Source of the DNA: Nitrospira sp. | GTDB lineage: Bacteria; Nitrospirota; Nitrospiria; Nitrospirales; Nitrospiraceae | DNA: 39,602 nt | Assembly: GCA_005116885.1 (NCBI GenBank) | Contig: SWDP01000006.1 | Span: forward strand, 123,835 to 163,436 | Direction of reading: 5' to 3' | Part shown: positions 25,372 through 34,487 of the stretch, piece after piece | Layout: each line of letters starts with the position of its first letter | Position numbering within the stretch: position 1 is the first letter of the stretch | Translations under genes and position numbers: made by a program | The notes under the pieces: generated by a model | The model's database searches: none | Seen by the model: only the letters and a program-made list of their open reading frames with translations | What the model was told of the DNA's origin: nothing

Positions 25372-25734
25372 TTAGTGTTTGCCGGAGGAAGAGTCGCTAG
25401 GAGTGTGGCTCTCCGCTGCTGGGGCTGCAGGCGTCGTAGCTGGAATTCCAGGGGTTGGCTGAGACGTCTCTTTCTTTTTGAGATCAATGACCGTGGAGGA
25501 AAACGTCCGTTCTTTGGCGAGCATAGCCAGACTCAGCGAAGTCAGCATGAAAATGGCCGCGACGACAACCGTGAATTTGCTCAAGAAATTTGCGGGCCCT
25601 CGGCTCCCGAACACGGTCTGGCTCGAGCCCCCGAATGATGCGCCGATTTCAGCGCCCTTCCCTGATTGCAAGAGGATGGCGCCGACCATGAGAAAACAGA
25701 CGAGGACATGAATGATAATGAGGACAATATACAT
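25372..25734 (-). CDS. secG: Preprotein translocase subunit SecG
   Basis: Auxiliary membrane subunit of SecYEG. Two transmembrane helices (MYIVLIIIHVLVCFLMVGAI, and FTVVVAAIFMLTSLSLAMLA) flank the conserved LLQSGKGAEIGASFGGSSQ and GSRGPANFLSK cytoplasmic loop. The C-terminus is a Pro/Ala/Thr-rich tail of about 40 residues, longer than in E. coli but common in other phyla. The start at 25734 has GGAG just upstream; the longer open frame to 25809 overlaps tpiA and was rejected. It ends the gap-pgk-tpiA-secG operon, 14 bp after tpiA, a widely conserved pairing. Confidence 0.95.
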   Translation of the reverse strand: MYIVLIIIHVLVCFLMVGAILLQSGKGAEIGASFGGSSQTVFGSRGPANFLSKFTVVVAAIFMLTSLSLAMLAKERTFSSTVIDLKKKETSQPTPGIPATTPAAPAAESHTPSDSSSGKH

Positions 25735-25748
25735 GGCACTCCGATCAA

Positions 25749-26519
25749 TTAGGCACGCGGGATTTGCGCAAAGGAAATAATTGTAGCAAACGAGTCTAGA
25801 TTGAGGCAAGCCCCTCCTACCAAAGCTCCGTCGATTGCGTCGCAGGCAAGGAGCGACGCAATATTCTGGGGCGTGACACTTCCGCCGTACAGAATTCTCA
25901 TAGCCGATGCGATCTCGCTATTCCATCCTGTTTCAATGAACAGCCGGATTGAGCGATGCACGGTCTCGGCTTGTTCTACCGTGGCGGAGCGTCCAGTGCC
26001 GATGGCCCAGACTGGTTCATAGGCGATGGTGATGGTCGCCAGCTCACGTACAGATAATCCTGTCAGGCTGCCGTTGAGTTGAGCGGTGATGACCGATTCC
26101 GTTCGGTCTGCCTCACGGTCCGCTAGCGATTCTCCCACGCATAGGATCGGAGAGAGCTCGTGTCTCAGCGCCGCGCGGACTTTCTTCTGGACATGCTCAT
26201 CCCGTTCGCCGAAGAGCGTACGCCGCTCAGAGTGGCCGACGATGACATAACGGCAGCCAAGATCGCGCAGCATCGGCGCAGACACTTCTCCGGTGAAGGC
26301 CCCCTGCGGCTCCCAATGTACATCCTGTGCGCCAAGGCTGACCCAGGAGGAGGGGCCGAGGGCATTTCGGGCCGATTCGAGCGCGGTAAAGGGTGGGGCA
26401 AGGACGACGTCGACGTGAGGCGATGCAGGGACTCGTTCACGGAAGTCGTGAATGAAGGCCGCAGCTTCCGAAGCTGTTTTGTTCATCTTCCAGTTGCCGA
26501 CGATAAGGGGTTTACGCAC
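25749..26519 (-). CDS. tpiA: Triosephosphate isomerase (GTG start)
   Basis: Interconverts dihydroxyacetone phosphate and glyceraldehyde 3-phosphate. N-terminal RKPLIVGNWKMNKTASEAA holds Asn and Lys of the active site; the catalytic His is in YVIVGHSERRTLFGE and the catalytic Glu in TIAYEPVWAIGTGRSAT. The phosphate loop is in ILYGGSVTPQNI and GALVGGACL. The start is GTG at 26519, giving 256 residues; the frame is open for about 149 codons more upstream, but that stretch overlaps pgk and has no similarity. It lies 53 bp after pgk. Confidence 0.97.
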   Translation of the reverse strand: MRKPLIVGNWKMNKTASEAAAFIHDFRERVPASPHVDVVLAPPFTALESARNALGPSSWVSLGAQDVHWEPQGAFTGEVSAPMLRDLGCRYVIVGHSERRTLFGERDEHVQKKVRAALRHELSPILCVGESLADREADRTESVITAQLNGSLTGLSVRELATITIAYEPVWAIGTGRSATVEQAETVHRSIRLFIETGWNSEIASAMRILYGGSVTPQNIASLLACDAIDGALVGGACLNLDSFATIISFAQIPRA

Positions 26520-26572
26520 CGGTGTCTCGATGTTCGAAGATGGTAGAGGCGAGGCACTCAACGATGAGCCGA

Positions 26573-27772
26573 TTACGCCATTCGATCCGGGAGGGCGGTC
26601 AAACCCGGGAGTTGTTTGCCTTCTAATAATTCCAGCGCGGCGCCGCCGCCGGTCGAGATGAACGACATATTGTCTGATTCGCCGGCTCGATGGACGGCCA
26701 GGGCTGTTTCGCCACCGCCGATGATCGACAGGGCATAGGCATTGGCAACTGCGTGAGCCATCGCGAATGTCCCTCGCGCGAAGGCATCGATTTCGAATAC
26801 ACCCATCGGTCCGTTCCACAGAATAGTTTTTGCGTTCTGAACTGCTTCGTTGAACAGTTTCACGGAGGCCGGGCCGATGTCGAGGGCATACCAGTCTTTC
26901 GGAATCTCCTGGACTGGAACGATCTTCGTTTCCGCCCCAGGCTCGCGGCTGACCGCGACGACACAATCGACCGGCAGGTAGAATTTTACGCCGCGGGAAA
27001 AGGCATGCTCCTCAATGCCTTTGGCGAAGTCCAACATGTCGTTTTCGACCAGGGAGTTGCCGATCTCTAGCCCCTTTGCTTTCAGAAAAGTAAACGCCAT
27101 ACCGCCGCCGATAATGACTTTGTCGACGCGTTTGCCCAAGTTTTCGATGACGCCGATTTTCCCCGATACTTTCGCCCCTCCGAGAATAGCGACAAAGGGT
27201 CGAACGGGATTTTCCACAGCGCCTTCGAGGTATTCGATTTCTTTCTTGAGGAGGAAGCCGGCGACCGATGCGGGAATGAATTTGGTAATGCCGACGGTGG
27301 AGGCATGGGCCCGGTGTGCAGCCCCGAATGCGTCGTTGATATAAACATCGCCGAGGGCCGCCAGCGCTTTGGAAAAGGCATCGTCGTTTTTCTCTTCTCC
27401 CTTATGGAATCGGAGATTTTCAAGGAGTAGCACGTCGCCCGGCTTCATCTTAGCGACAAGCCCTTCCACCGCCGGGCCGATGCAATCGGGTGCAAACAGA
27501 ATCTCCTTGCCCATAAGCCGGCTCAAGCGTTTTGCTACCGGAGCCAGACTGTACGTGGGATCGAACGTACCGTTCGGTCGTCCGAGGTGCGAACAGAGAA
27601 TCACCTTGGCGCCGTCGTCGATGGCTCGATTGATGGTCGGCAGGGTCGAGCGAATGCGGGTATCGTCGGTGATTTGGTGCGAATCATCCAGCGGGACGTT
27701 AAAGTCGGCTCGGATGATAACACGCTTGTCTCGCAGTACGACGTCGTCGATGGTTTGTTTACGCAGATTCAT
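26573..27772 (-). CDS. pgk: Phosphoglycerate kinase
   Basis: Transfers phosphate between 1,3-bisphosphoglycerate and ADP, or the reverse in autotrophic metabolism. The N-terminal domain has VIIRADFNVPLDDSHQITDD and HLGRPNGTFDPTYSLAPVAK. The C-terminal nucleotide domain has AILGGAKVSGKIGVIENL, ILWNGPMGVFEIDAFARGT and SIIGGGETALAVHRAG with FISTGGGAALELLEGK. Length 399 is standard. GGAG precedes the ATG. It is second in the gap-pgk-tpiA-secG operon, 84 bp after gap. Confidence 0.98.
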   Translation of the reverse strand: MNLRKQTIDDVVLRDKRVIIRADFNVPLDDSHQITDDTRIRSTLPTINRAIDDGAKVILCSHLGRPNGTFDPTYSLAPVAKRLSRLMGKEILFAPDCIGPAVEGLVAKMKPGDVLLLENLRFHKGEEKNDDAFSKALAALGDVYINDAFGAAHRAHASTVGITKFIPASVAGFLLKKEIEYLEGAVENPVRPFVAILGGAKVSGKIGVIENLGKRVDKVIIGGGMAFTFLKAKGLEIGNSLVENDMLDFAKGIEEHAFSRGVKFYLPVDCVVAVSREPGAETKIVPVQEIPKDWYALDIGPASVKLFNEAVQNAKTILWNGPMGVFEIDAFARGTFAMAHAVANAYALSIIGGGETALAVHRAGESDNMSFISTGGGAALELLEGKQLPGLTALPDRMA

Positions 27773-27856
27773 GACGGCTCCGTCAAATCGGCATTGTCAA
27801 GAACGGGAGTCAGCGTAAGAGAGAATTGGGCCGAGACTGCCATAGGCCCGCCATGC

Positions 27857-28919
<1,063 letters not shown>

Positions 28920-29130
28920 GAATGTGGCCGATAGTATCGACGCTCCTGGGGCCTTGTCAAGCCATACCAAGGCGGGTAACCCTGCCCTGGGTCACAAGAG
29001 TTTCCTCTATCACTCGAACCGGATGTTGACAGAATGGGTGAGGGCCTATGGATCTGTACCTTGCGTCTTTCTTGCCGGGTTCGTTAGAGTTTGTCGATTG
29101 TTGTGTCGGCTATCTTCCTATGAGGCGCCG

Positions 29131-31536
29131 GTGAATCTCTTCGAACAGACCACGATCGTACTGGAGTGGCCCAGGCTGCTCGATATCCTTGCCACTCACG
29201 CTCGATCGACAATGGGGGCGGCACGTTGTCGTGGCCTTGAATTAGCGACTAGCCTCGATGATTCGCAGCGACACCAGCAGGAAACCTCAGAGATGGGTCA
29301 GATCCAAGCATCCGGCGAGGCCCTGCCTGCCTTGTCATTTCCTGATATTCGTGACCCGCTCGTCCGGGCGAAGAAAGGGGCGGTATTGGAGGTTTACGAA
29401 CTGCGGGATTGTGCGATGGTGTTGGAGTTGTTGGAGGAGAACAGCCGTTTTATGAGAAGGCATCAACATGACATTCCTACGTTGACATCTGCCGCCTCGC
29501 CCCTACTCTCGGTCGACGCACTGCGGCCTCTGACGGTCGCGTTGGATGCAGCGATCCACCCCGATGGCTCGATCAAGGAGTCGGCGACGCCGGAGTTACG
29601 GCGTGTGACCCATCAGGCACAGGGGCTGAAGCAAGAGATGCGGCGCCGGGTCGATCAGATGCTGCACTCACGGCGCTATGAGGAGATCATCCAAGAAAAG
29701 TATTTCGCTCAACGAGAGGGTCGCTATGTCATTCCGGTGAAAGCAGATATGCAAGGGCGTGTCCTGGGGATTGTCCATGATGTGTCGGCTAGCGGGGCGA
29801 CGGTGTTTGTCGAACCACGCGAGCTGGTTGAGTTGAATAATTTGATCAAAGTGACGGATCTTGAGATCGAGCGGGAAGTGCGCCGTATCCTCCGCGAGTT
29901 GTCTGCCCTCGTTGCCACACAATCTGAGGTCATGTTGGCGGGGCTCGACGCGCTGGCTGTGCTTGACGGTATTTCGGCGCGGGCATCGTTTGGCCGTCAA
30001 TTGAAGGCACATCCAGTTAGGCTCAACGATGAAGGGCGCGTACGGCTTCTGCAGGCCAGGCACCCCTTGCTCGTGTTGTCGAAAGCGCAGGTGGTCGCCA
30101 ACGATATTTCTCTCGATGAATCGATTCAGGTGCTTGTCATCTCCGGCCCCAATACGGGCGGGAAGACCGTTACCCTCAAGATCGTGGGGCTCTTTGCCTT
30201 GATGGTTCGGGCCGGGTTGCACCTACCCTGTGATGCGGAGTCTGAGATGGCATTCTTTCCCGACGTCTATGCCGACATAGGAGATGCCCAAGATTTAGCC
30301 CGCGATTTGTCCAGTTTTTCTGCGCACATGACTCAGATGATTCAGCTGCTCGATGAAACGGATCGCCAGTCACGCGGTGATGAACAGCCCAAGCCGCAGC
30401 AATGGCTGGTTCTTCTGGATGAACCGGTCACCTCAACCGATCCAACTGAGGGAGCGGCCCTGGCCGAAGCCTTGCTCTGCCGCTTGGCCACGCTGAGAAT
30501 GAAAGTCGTCGCGACGACGCACTATGGATCGCTGAAAGCCTTGGCCCACACGATGCCGGGCTTTGCGAATGCCAGCGTCGAATTTGACGTGGCGACGCTC
30601 TCGCCGACCTATCGGCTCTTCATGGGGGTACCGGGCGGGTCTTCTGCGCTGGAAATTGCCGGCCGATTGGGGATGGATCGAGCGTTGCTGGATGAAGCGA
30701 GGCTGAAGCTCCATAAAGACGAGCGGGTTATGGAAACGATGCTCCACGATTTACAGGTCACGCAACGGCAGTTGACCAATGATCTGGCCCGAGCTGTTGA
30801 GGCCAGGCGTGAAGCGGAACAGGCAGAACAGCGGGCGAAGGTGCAGTTGGCTCACCTGGAAGAGACGGAACGGGAAGCGCAGAAGGGCCTCAAGCGAAAA
30901 CTCAGTGAACAGTTCAGTCGTGCACGGGCAGAAGTGCGAGCCACAGTCGATGCCGTCAAGGGCGAACAGAAGTTGATCAAAGCCAAAGCGGCCAAGCAAC
31001 GATTGATCGAGCTCGAAGCGCAGACGAGAGCTGAATTGACCCCACCCGGCATACTCATTCCGCTTGAGCAGTTGGGGGTGGGGGATCAGGTGGAGATCAG
31101 CGGGCTCGGCATGACCGGCATCCTGCTCGACGCACCACAAGGGAAGAAGCGCGTGAGGGTGAAGGTGGGAGAGGGGGAGCTGCTGGCCACCGTGGCGAAT
31201 CTTGTTGGCCTCGCGCGAGGTCAGGCAGCACCACCGCCAGTATTATCGAGTCCTCGACGGGTTTCGTCAGGAGGTGGGTTGGGGCTCGATGAACAGACGG
31301 TCGTGGATGTGCGAGGGAAGGTGGCAGACGAGGCATTGGATGACGTGATTGCGGCGCTGGATCGTGCGACGATGGCTGGCGCACCGTTTCTCCGCATCAT
31401 CCATGGCCATGGCACGGGGAAGCTCAAGGCGTCGTTGCGAGTCTATTTGAAAGACTCACCCTACATGGCGGAGTTCCGCGCGGGAGATCGGGCAGAAGGC
31501 GGAGATGGCGTTACCGTGGTTCGCCTTCGCTTATAG
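29131..31536 (+). CDS. mutS2: Endonuclease MutS2 (GTG start)
   Basis: MutS2-family ATPase with Smr nuclease domain; in different bacteria it limits homologous recombination or rescues collided ribosomes. The N-terminus VNLFEQTTIVLEWPRLLDIL matches the family; GTG 29131 is preceded by TGAGG, while the open frame upstream to 28876 is unrelated. The MutS core includes QREGRYVIPVKADMQGRVLG and the Walker A region VISGPNTGGKTVTLK near residue 340, then LLDEPVTSTDPTEGAALAEA (Walker B) and VVATTHYGSLK. A long coiled coil (about 510-640), a KOW-like segment and the Smr domain (DVRGKVADEA, IHGHGTGKLK) follow. Its 3' end overlaps the convergent S16 gene by 26 bp. Confidence 0.95.
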   Translation: MNLFEQTTIVLEWPRLLDILATHARSTMGAARCRGLELATSLDDSQRHQQETSEMGQIQASGEALPALSFPDIRDPLVRAKKGAVLEVYELRDCAMVLELLEENSRFMRRHQHDIPTLTSAASPLLSVDALRPLTVALDAAIHPDGSIKESATPELRRVTHQAQGLKQEMRRRVDQMLHSRRYEEIIQEKYFAQREGRYVIPVKADMQGRVLGIVHDVSASGATVFVEPRELVELNNLIKVTDLEIEREVRRILRELSALVATQSEVMLAGLDALAVLDGISARASFGRQLKAHPVRLNDEGRVRLLQARHPLLVLSKAQVVANDISLDESIQVLVISGPNTGGKTVTLKIVGLFALMVRAGLHLPCDAESEMAFFPDVYADIGDAQDLARDLSSFSAHMTQMIQLLDETDRQSRGDEQPKPQQWLVLLDEPVTSTDPTEGAALAEALLCRLATLRMKVVATTHYGSLKALAHTMPGFANASVEFDVATLSPTYRLFMGVPGGSSALEIAGRLGMDRALLDEARLKLHKDERVMETMLHDLQVTQRQLTNDLARAVEARREAEQAEQRAKVQLAHLEETEREAQKGLKRKLSEQFSRARAEVRATVDAVKGEQKLIKAKAAKQRLIELEAQTRAELTPPGILIPLEQLGVGDQVEISGLGMTGILLDAPQGKKRVRVKVGEGELLATVANLVGLARGQAAPPPVLSSPRRVSSGGGLGLDEQTVVDVRGKVADEALDDVIAALDRATMAGAPFLRIIHGHGTGKLKASLRVYLKDSPYMAEFRAGDRAEGGDGVTVVRLRL

Positions 31537-32194
31537 CTGAGTGTATCGGTGATGTGTCGGTGAGAGCATTCAAGGCGTCTTGTACCGATAGCACCGGTGA
31601 TATCTGGATCGAGATCGGAAGATTGTCTGCATGCTCGACAGCAGATGTTTGCTTAGAGACCACCACCCGGCGGAGTCTTGCCGTTCTTGCCGCCTGTATT
31701 TTTAAGGGGACAGATCCGGCCTGACCGATCTCACCATTGGGAGTGACTGTGCCGGTCAGAACATATCCAGCCGGTACAGTCTTGCCTTGCGCCATGGCTG
31801 CGATGCTGAGGCTTACCATCGCCGACATGCTATCTCCATAGATCGTCATGCCTGCATAGGGGACTGAGAGTTCAACCGTCCAGGAGTCGGTGGAGATCCC
31901 CAGGGATCGCCCGCTCTGTCTAATCCCCTGTTCGATCGAAGTCTGAGCCATCCGCGAAAATCGGCCGGGTGCCGTGTTGAAGTGCAGCATCAGACCTCCC
32001 TGGTCTTGCCGCTCCTCGAACGAAATCCTCACATAGGAGACAATGCCGATCTGGTTCTGGCCGGTCGTCACACCCAGGATGGGAATCAATTGTTCTCGTG
32101 AAGCGCCGTACCCTTGTCCTTCAATGAGAGAGATCAACAGCAAGCATGTCATGAGGCAGGCCAATGTCTGTGTCGATGGTAACCAGCGGAGCAT
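31511..32194 (-). CDS. Secreted Lon-type (S16) Ser-Lys protease domain protein
   Basis: A 227-residue protein with an N-terminal signal peptide (LACLMTCLLLISLIEGQGYG) and a stand-alone Lon-like proteolytic domain. The catalytic Ser122 is in MTIYGDSMSAMVSLSIAAMA and Lys165 in IGQAGSVPLKIQAARTARL. The 43-residue spacing equals that of Ser679 and Lys722 in E. coli Lon. The motif GDS resembles archaeal LonB more than the GPSAG of LonA. No AAA+ domain is present, so it would be an ATP-independent exported protease or a binding protein. CGAGGG precedes the ATG. It lies downstream of the plsC-like gene, on the same strand as the ftsH group, after a 321-bp gap. Confidence 0.75.
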   Translation of the reverse strand: MLRWLPSTQTLACLMTCLLLISLIEGQGYGASREQLIPILGVTTGQNQIGIVSYVRISFEERQDQGGLMLHFNTAPGRFSRMAQTSIEQGIRQSGRSLGISTDSWTVELSVPYAGMTIYGDSMSAMVSLSIAAMAQGKTVPAGYVLTGTVTPNGEIGQAGSVPLKIQAARTARLRRVVVSKQTSAVEHADNLPISIQISPVLSVQDALNALTDTSPIHSAISEGEPR

Positions 32195-32515
32195 GGAGCC
32201 CTCGTGTGGGATTGATCCTGTGAAGGGACGAGGGTGCTATCGGTCATTCAGGGAAAGTCTTGAGAGATCATAGGCACGGCGCGCGAGGATGAGCGAGAGC
32301 GGATACGAACAGACAGGATCCGAGTGAAAGAAGCGAGGACTGTCTGCTCTACCGCGAGTCTTCATTACGGTCTGTTCGTGATGGTTAAAAAAAACGGCAG
32401 CGGCCAGATGTCTTCCTTGCTCGCGGAACAGAGGAGGGGATGGAGACTGATGATCTTCTGTGCCCGCGCAACGCGCGGTCGCGGACTCCCCTCGTTGGAC
32501 GCGCGCAGTGGAAGA
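32195..32515. other. Intergenic stretch between plsC-like and S16 genes
   Basis: About 320 bp without a gene I can support. The part nearest plsC (about 32385-32515) stays open in a shifted frame and could be the decayed plsC 3' end. An A8 tract lies near 32390. A promoter for the S16 gene is expected here, but none was clear. Confidence 0.4.
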
Positions 32516-33064
32516 TCAACGCAACCGCGGGAAGCCGATTCTGTCCCGCGAGAGGGCTCGTGCTGTGCCGATGAGGCGGACCGGCACAAGTGGCGCGCCC
32601 GTCACGAGCGCCAGGCGCGCGGCGCCCCGGTGCCACACACGGTCGCCGTAGATGGCGCCTTGCGGGAAAATTGCGACTGCCTGTCCTGCTTCGAGCGCAT
32701 GTCGCATCCGGGCAAGAGCGAGATGGTCGCCGCAGCCACGCTTAATCCCAATTGCACCAAGCCCGTCAAGCACCCACCCAAGCAGTCGGGATTGCCAGAG
32801 TTCCGCCTTTCCGAGGAAACGCAGTTCCCGCGAAATCGCTGCTCCTAGGACGATCCCGTCGAGCACCGAGTCATGATTCGGTGCGATGACCATAGGCCCG
32901 GTGACGGGGAGGCGATCGGCCCCGATCACCTCGAGTCGATACATGGCGCGTACCAAGCTGCCGAAGAAACGGCGAGCCTGCATATAGGTCGGAGCGGAGA
33001 ACGATAGAAGACCCGCATCGTTGTTTGTCCGACGGTCGACAAGTGTATCCATCAATGATGCCAT
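32516..33064 (-). CDS. PlsC-like 1-acylglycerol-3-phosphate acyltransferase, short C-terminus
   Basis: Acyltransferase of the PlsC/LPLAT family, making phosphatidic acid or remodelling lipids at the inner membrane. The catalytic NHxSxxD motif is present (PNHDSVLDG, His64 and Asp69). The second motif, usually FPEGTRS, is changed to FPQGAIYGD (133-141), and the third, PVRLIGTARAL, is recognisable. AGGAGGAGG precedes the ATG. At 182 residues it is shorter than most (200-250): it stops right after RIGFPRLR, where homologues continue. In a shifted frame the next codons read VALIFHCARP, which could be the missing strand, so a one-base frameshift is possible. Activity is uncertain. Confidence 0.75.
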   Translation of the reverse strand: MASLMDTLVDRRTNNDAGLLSFSAPTYMQARRFFGSLVRAMYRLEVIGADRLPVTGPMVIAPNHDSVLDGIVLGAAISRELRFLGKAELWQSRLLGWVLDGLGAIGIKRGCGDHLALARMRHALEAGQAVAIFPQGAIYGDRVWHRGAARLALVTGAPLVPVRLIGTARALSRDRIGFPRLR

Positions 33065-33238
33065 CAGACCTCCTCCTCATTCATGACTTCCCTGTCTGAT
33101 CGTAGCAGTCAGCCATTTAGCCGTTTTGCTTCGATCCAGTGCTCTCTAGAGATTCCAGCTCAGCAACCGGGCATATGCGAAGCGTGGATTGTGTCCATCG
33201 CGCCATAGTCGGGCTCGCTGTCGCATAGGGGTGAGACG

Positions 33239-33484
33239 TTACCCCTTGCCTCGTTTCTCTTTTTTCCAGGCTTCCCAGGCATAGAAAAACCCAATCGGCG
33301 CACTGATGAGGCAAATAATCGCCAGAAGAGACGATTCTACGGCGAGCCACCCTCCAAGAGCGGTATAGATGGATGATCCGAGGAAATAGACATACCAGGG
33401 AATCCTGCGCATTTTTTTCGGAGGCCTGTCGGTGTGCGATGTCATGACGCTTAGACCTGCAGATTTGAGAAATTGTACAGACAT
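33239..33484 (-). CDS. Small two-helix membrane protein of unknown function
   Basis: Not recognised. An 81-residue protein with a basic N-terminal segment (TDRPPKKMRRIPWY), two hydrophobic helices (VYFLGSSIYTALGGWLAVES and LLAIICLISAPIGFFYAWEA) and a Lys-rich tail, so both ends are probably cytoplasmic. The layout recalls AtpZ/DUF-type small membrane proteins, but I see no signature. GGGAGGG precedes ATG 33484; ATG at residue 14 is an alternative. It lies 58 bp after the exported 193-residue protein in the same direction, within the ftsH-associated gene group. Confidence 0.6.
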   Translation of the reverse strand: MSVQFLKSAGLSVMTSHTDRPPKKMRRIPWYVYFLGSSIYTALGGWLAVESSLLAIICLISAPIGFFYAWEAWKKEKRGKG

Positions 33485-33542
33485 TGTCAGGGCCCTCCCT
33501 CTGGAATTGTGGACTATCTGGTGGATCGGAACGTCTGGTTTC

Positions 33543-34124
33543 CTACGAACGGATGCCTGCCCACCGATTCCGCAGCCACTTCGACCGTACGAGCTTGTAC
33601 CCGAGCCAGGCCATGAGCAGCACGCCGAGCAGTGGAACCACTACGGAATTCACCAACTTCTGATAATCGGTCATCTGGACTCGCAAGAGATACTGGTAGC
33701 GCAATGGCTTCTGTCCCTCCGCCGTAATGATGACCCGATACAGGCCTTCTTCCAGCGTGGTCTCGCCACTCACGACTCCAGTCGGATGGTGACTCGGACG
33801 CCAGTCTGCTACCGTCTGAGCTTCTGCCTCATTACTCCCGCTCCCCTTCACGATCCGCAGACCCACCGGCACGTTGCGCAATGCCGGATCCACGAGGTCC
33901 ACAACCAGGAAGGTTTCGCCTGTCTTGGGAATGTCCGTGCAGTATTGAGCTTTGAGCTCGTATTGCGGCTGGTAGGAACTGAAATGCACCGCGCTCTCAC
34001 CGACCCAGCGCACGCAAGGATCGACTTCCAGATCCGCTCCTTCATGTGCCGCGGCTGTGCCGGGGTACAGTGCGGCAACAAGTAGGAGCGCCATCAAACT
34101 TACTCGCGTCATGTGCCTATTCAT
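33543..34124 (-). CDS. Exported protein with C-terminal membrane anchor, unknown function
   Basis: Not recognised. A 193-residue protein with a clean signal peptide (VSLMALLLVAALYPGTAAAH, cleavage probably after AAA), an extracytoplasmic domain of about 120 residues with two Cys (DPCVRWVG, AQYCTDIPKTGETF) that may pair, and a C-terminal helix (LVNSVVVPLLGVLLMAWLGY) followed by a basic cytoplasmic tail (RSKWLRNRW). The central LVVDLVDPALRNVPVGLRIV with LEEGLYRVIITAEGQ suggests an Ig-like beta fold. AGGAGGG precedes the ATG, 17 bp after the zinc-ribbon gene, so the two are probably one transcript. Confidence 0.7.
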   Translation of the reverse strand: MNRHMTRVSLMALLLVAALYPGTAAAHEGADLEVDPCVRWVGESAVHFSSYQPQYELKAQYCTDIPKTGETFLVVDLVDPALRNVPVGLRIVKGSGSNEAEAQTVADWRPSHHPTGVVSGETTLEEGLYRVIITAEGQKPLRYQYLLRVQMTDYQKLVNSVVVPLLGVLLMAWLGYKLVRSKWLRNRWAGIRS

Positions 34125-34141
34125 ATGCCGGACCCTCCTGT

Positions 34142-34384
34142 TTAGAACCTCGAGGTGATCCGCTGCTCGATCCGGTTAAGGGGAAGGGAGCTACCCACGG
34201 GTATCACTATCGAGTTACATGCTGTTGTGCGCAACGTGACGCACTGATGCGCCGCAATCACGAGATCGACAATCGCGCCACAGTTGAGACAACGCCGCCC
34301 CCAAAATCCGTTGCCACAGGATTCGAGCCCATAATCTTTAAACTCCTCGATCACCATCAATCCTCCACAGCGTGCGCACCTCAT
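34142..34384 (-). CDS. Small zinc-ribbon protein
   Basis: An 80-residue protein opening with MRCARCGGLMVIEEF and, 25 residues later, RRCLNCGAIVDLVI, giving a CxxC...CxxC zinc ribbon. The last 35 residues are unlike a known domain. The start is ATG 34384, preceded at ideal spacing by AAGGAGG; GTG 34387 is in frame too. I recall short proteins starting CxxCGGLMV as frequent in Nitrospira, often near regulatory genes. Function unknown. It follows ftsH by 103 bp and precedes the exported protein by 17 bp. Confidence 0.75.
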   Translation of the reverse strand: MRCARCGGLMVIEEFKDYGLESCGNGFWGRRCLNCGAIVDLVIAAHQCVTLRTTACNSIVIPVGSSLPLNRIEQRITSRF

Positions 34385-34487
34385 CACAGACCTCCTTCCT
34401 TGAAGGGATTGTGCGTCTGCTACTTCGCAGCGTTCCCGCTGTTCTTCCTGCTAGAATTTCGAGCATCTGCATATGTGAGTTTGCATC

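Noticed and set aside
26520-26966. Extension of tpiA upstream to 26966
   Set aside because: The sequence is Arg/Ser-rich, lies inside pgk in another frame, and TPI homology starts exactly at GTG 26519.
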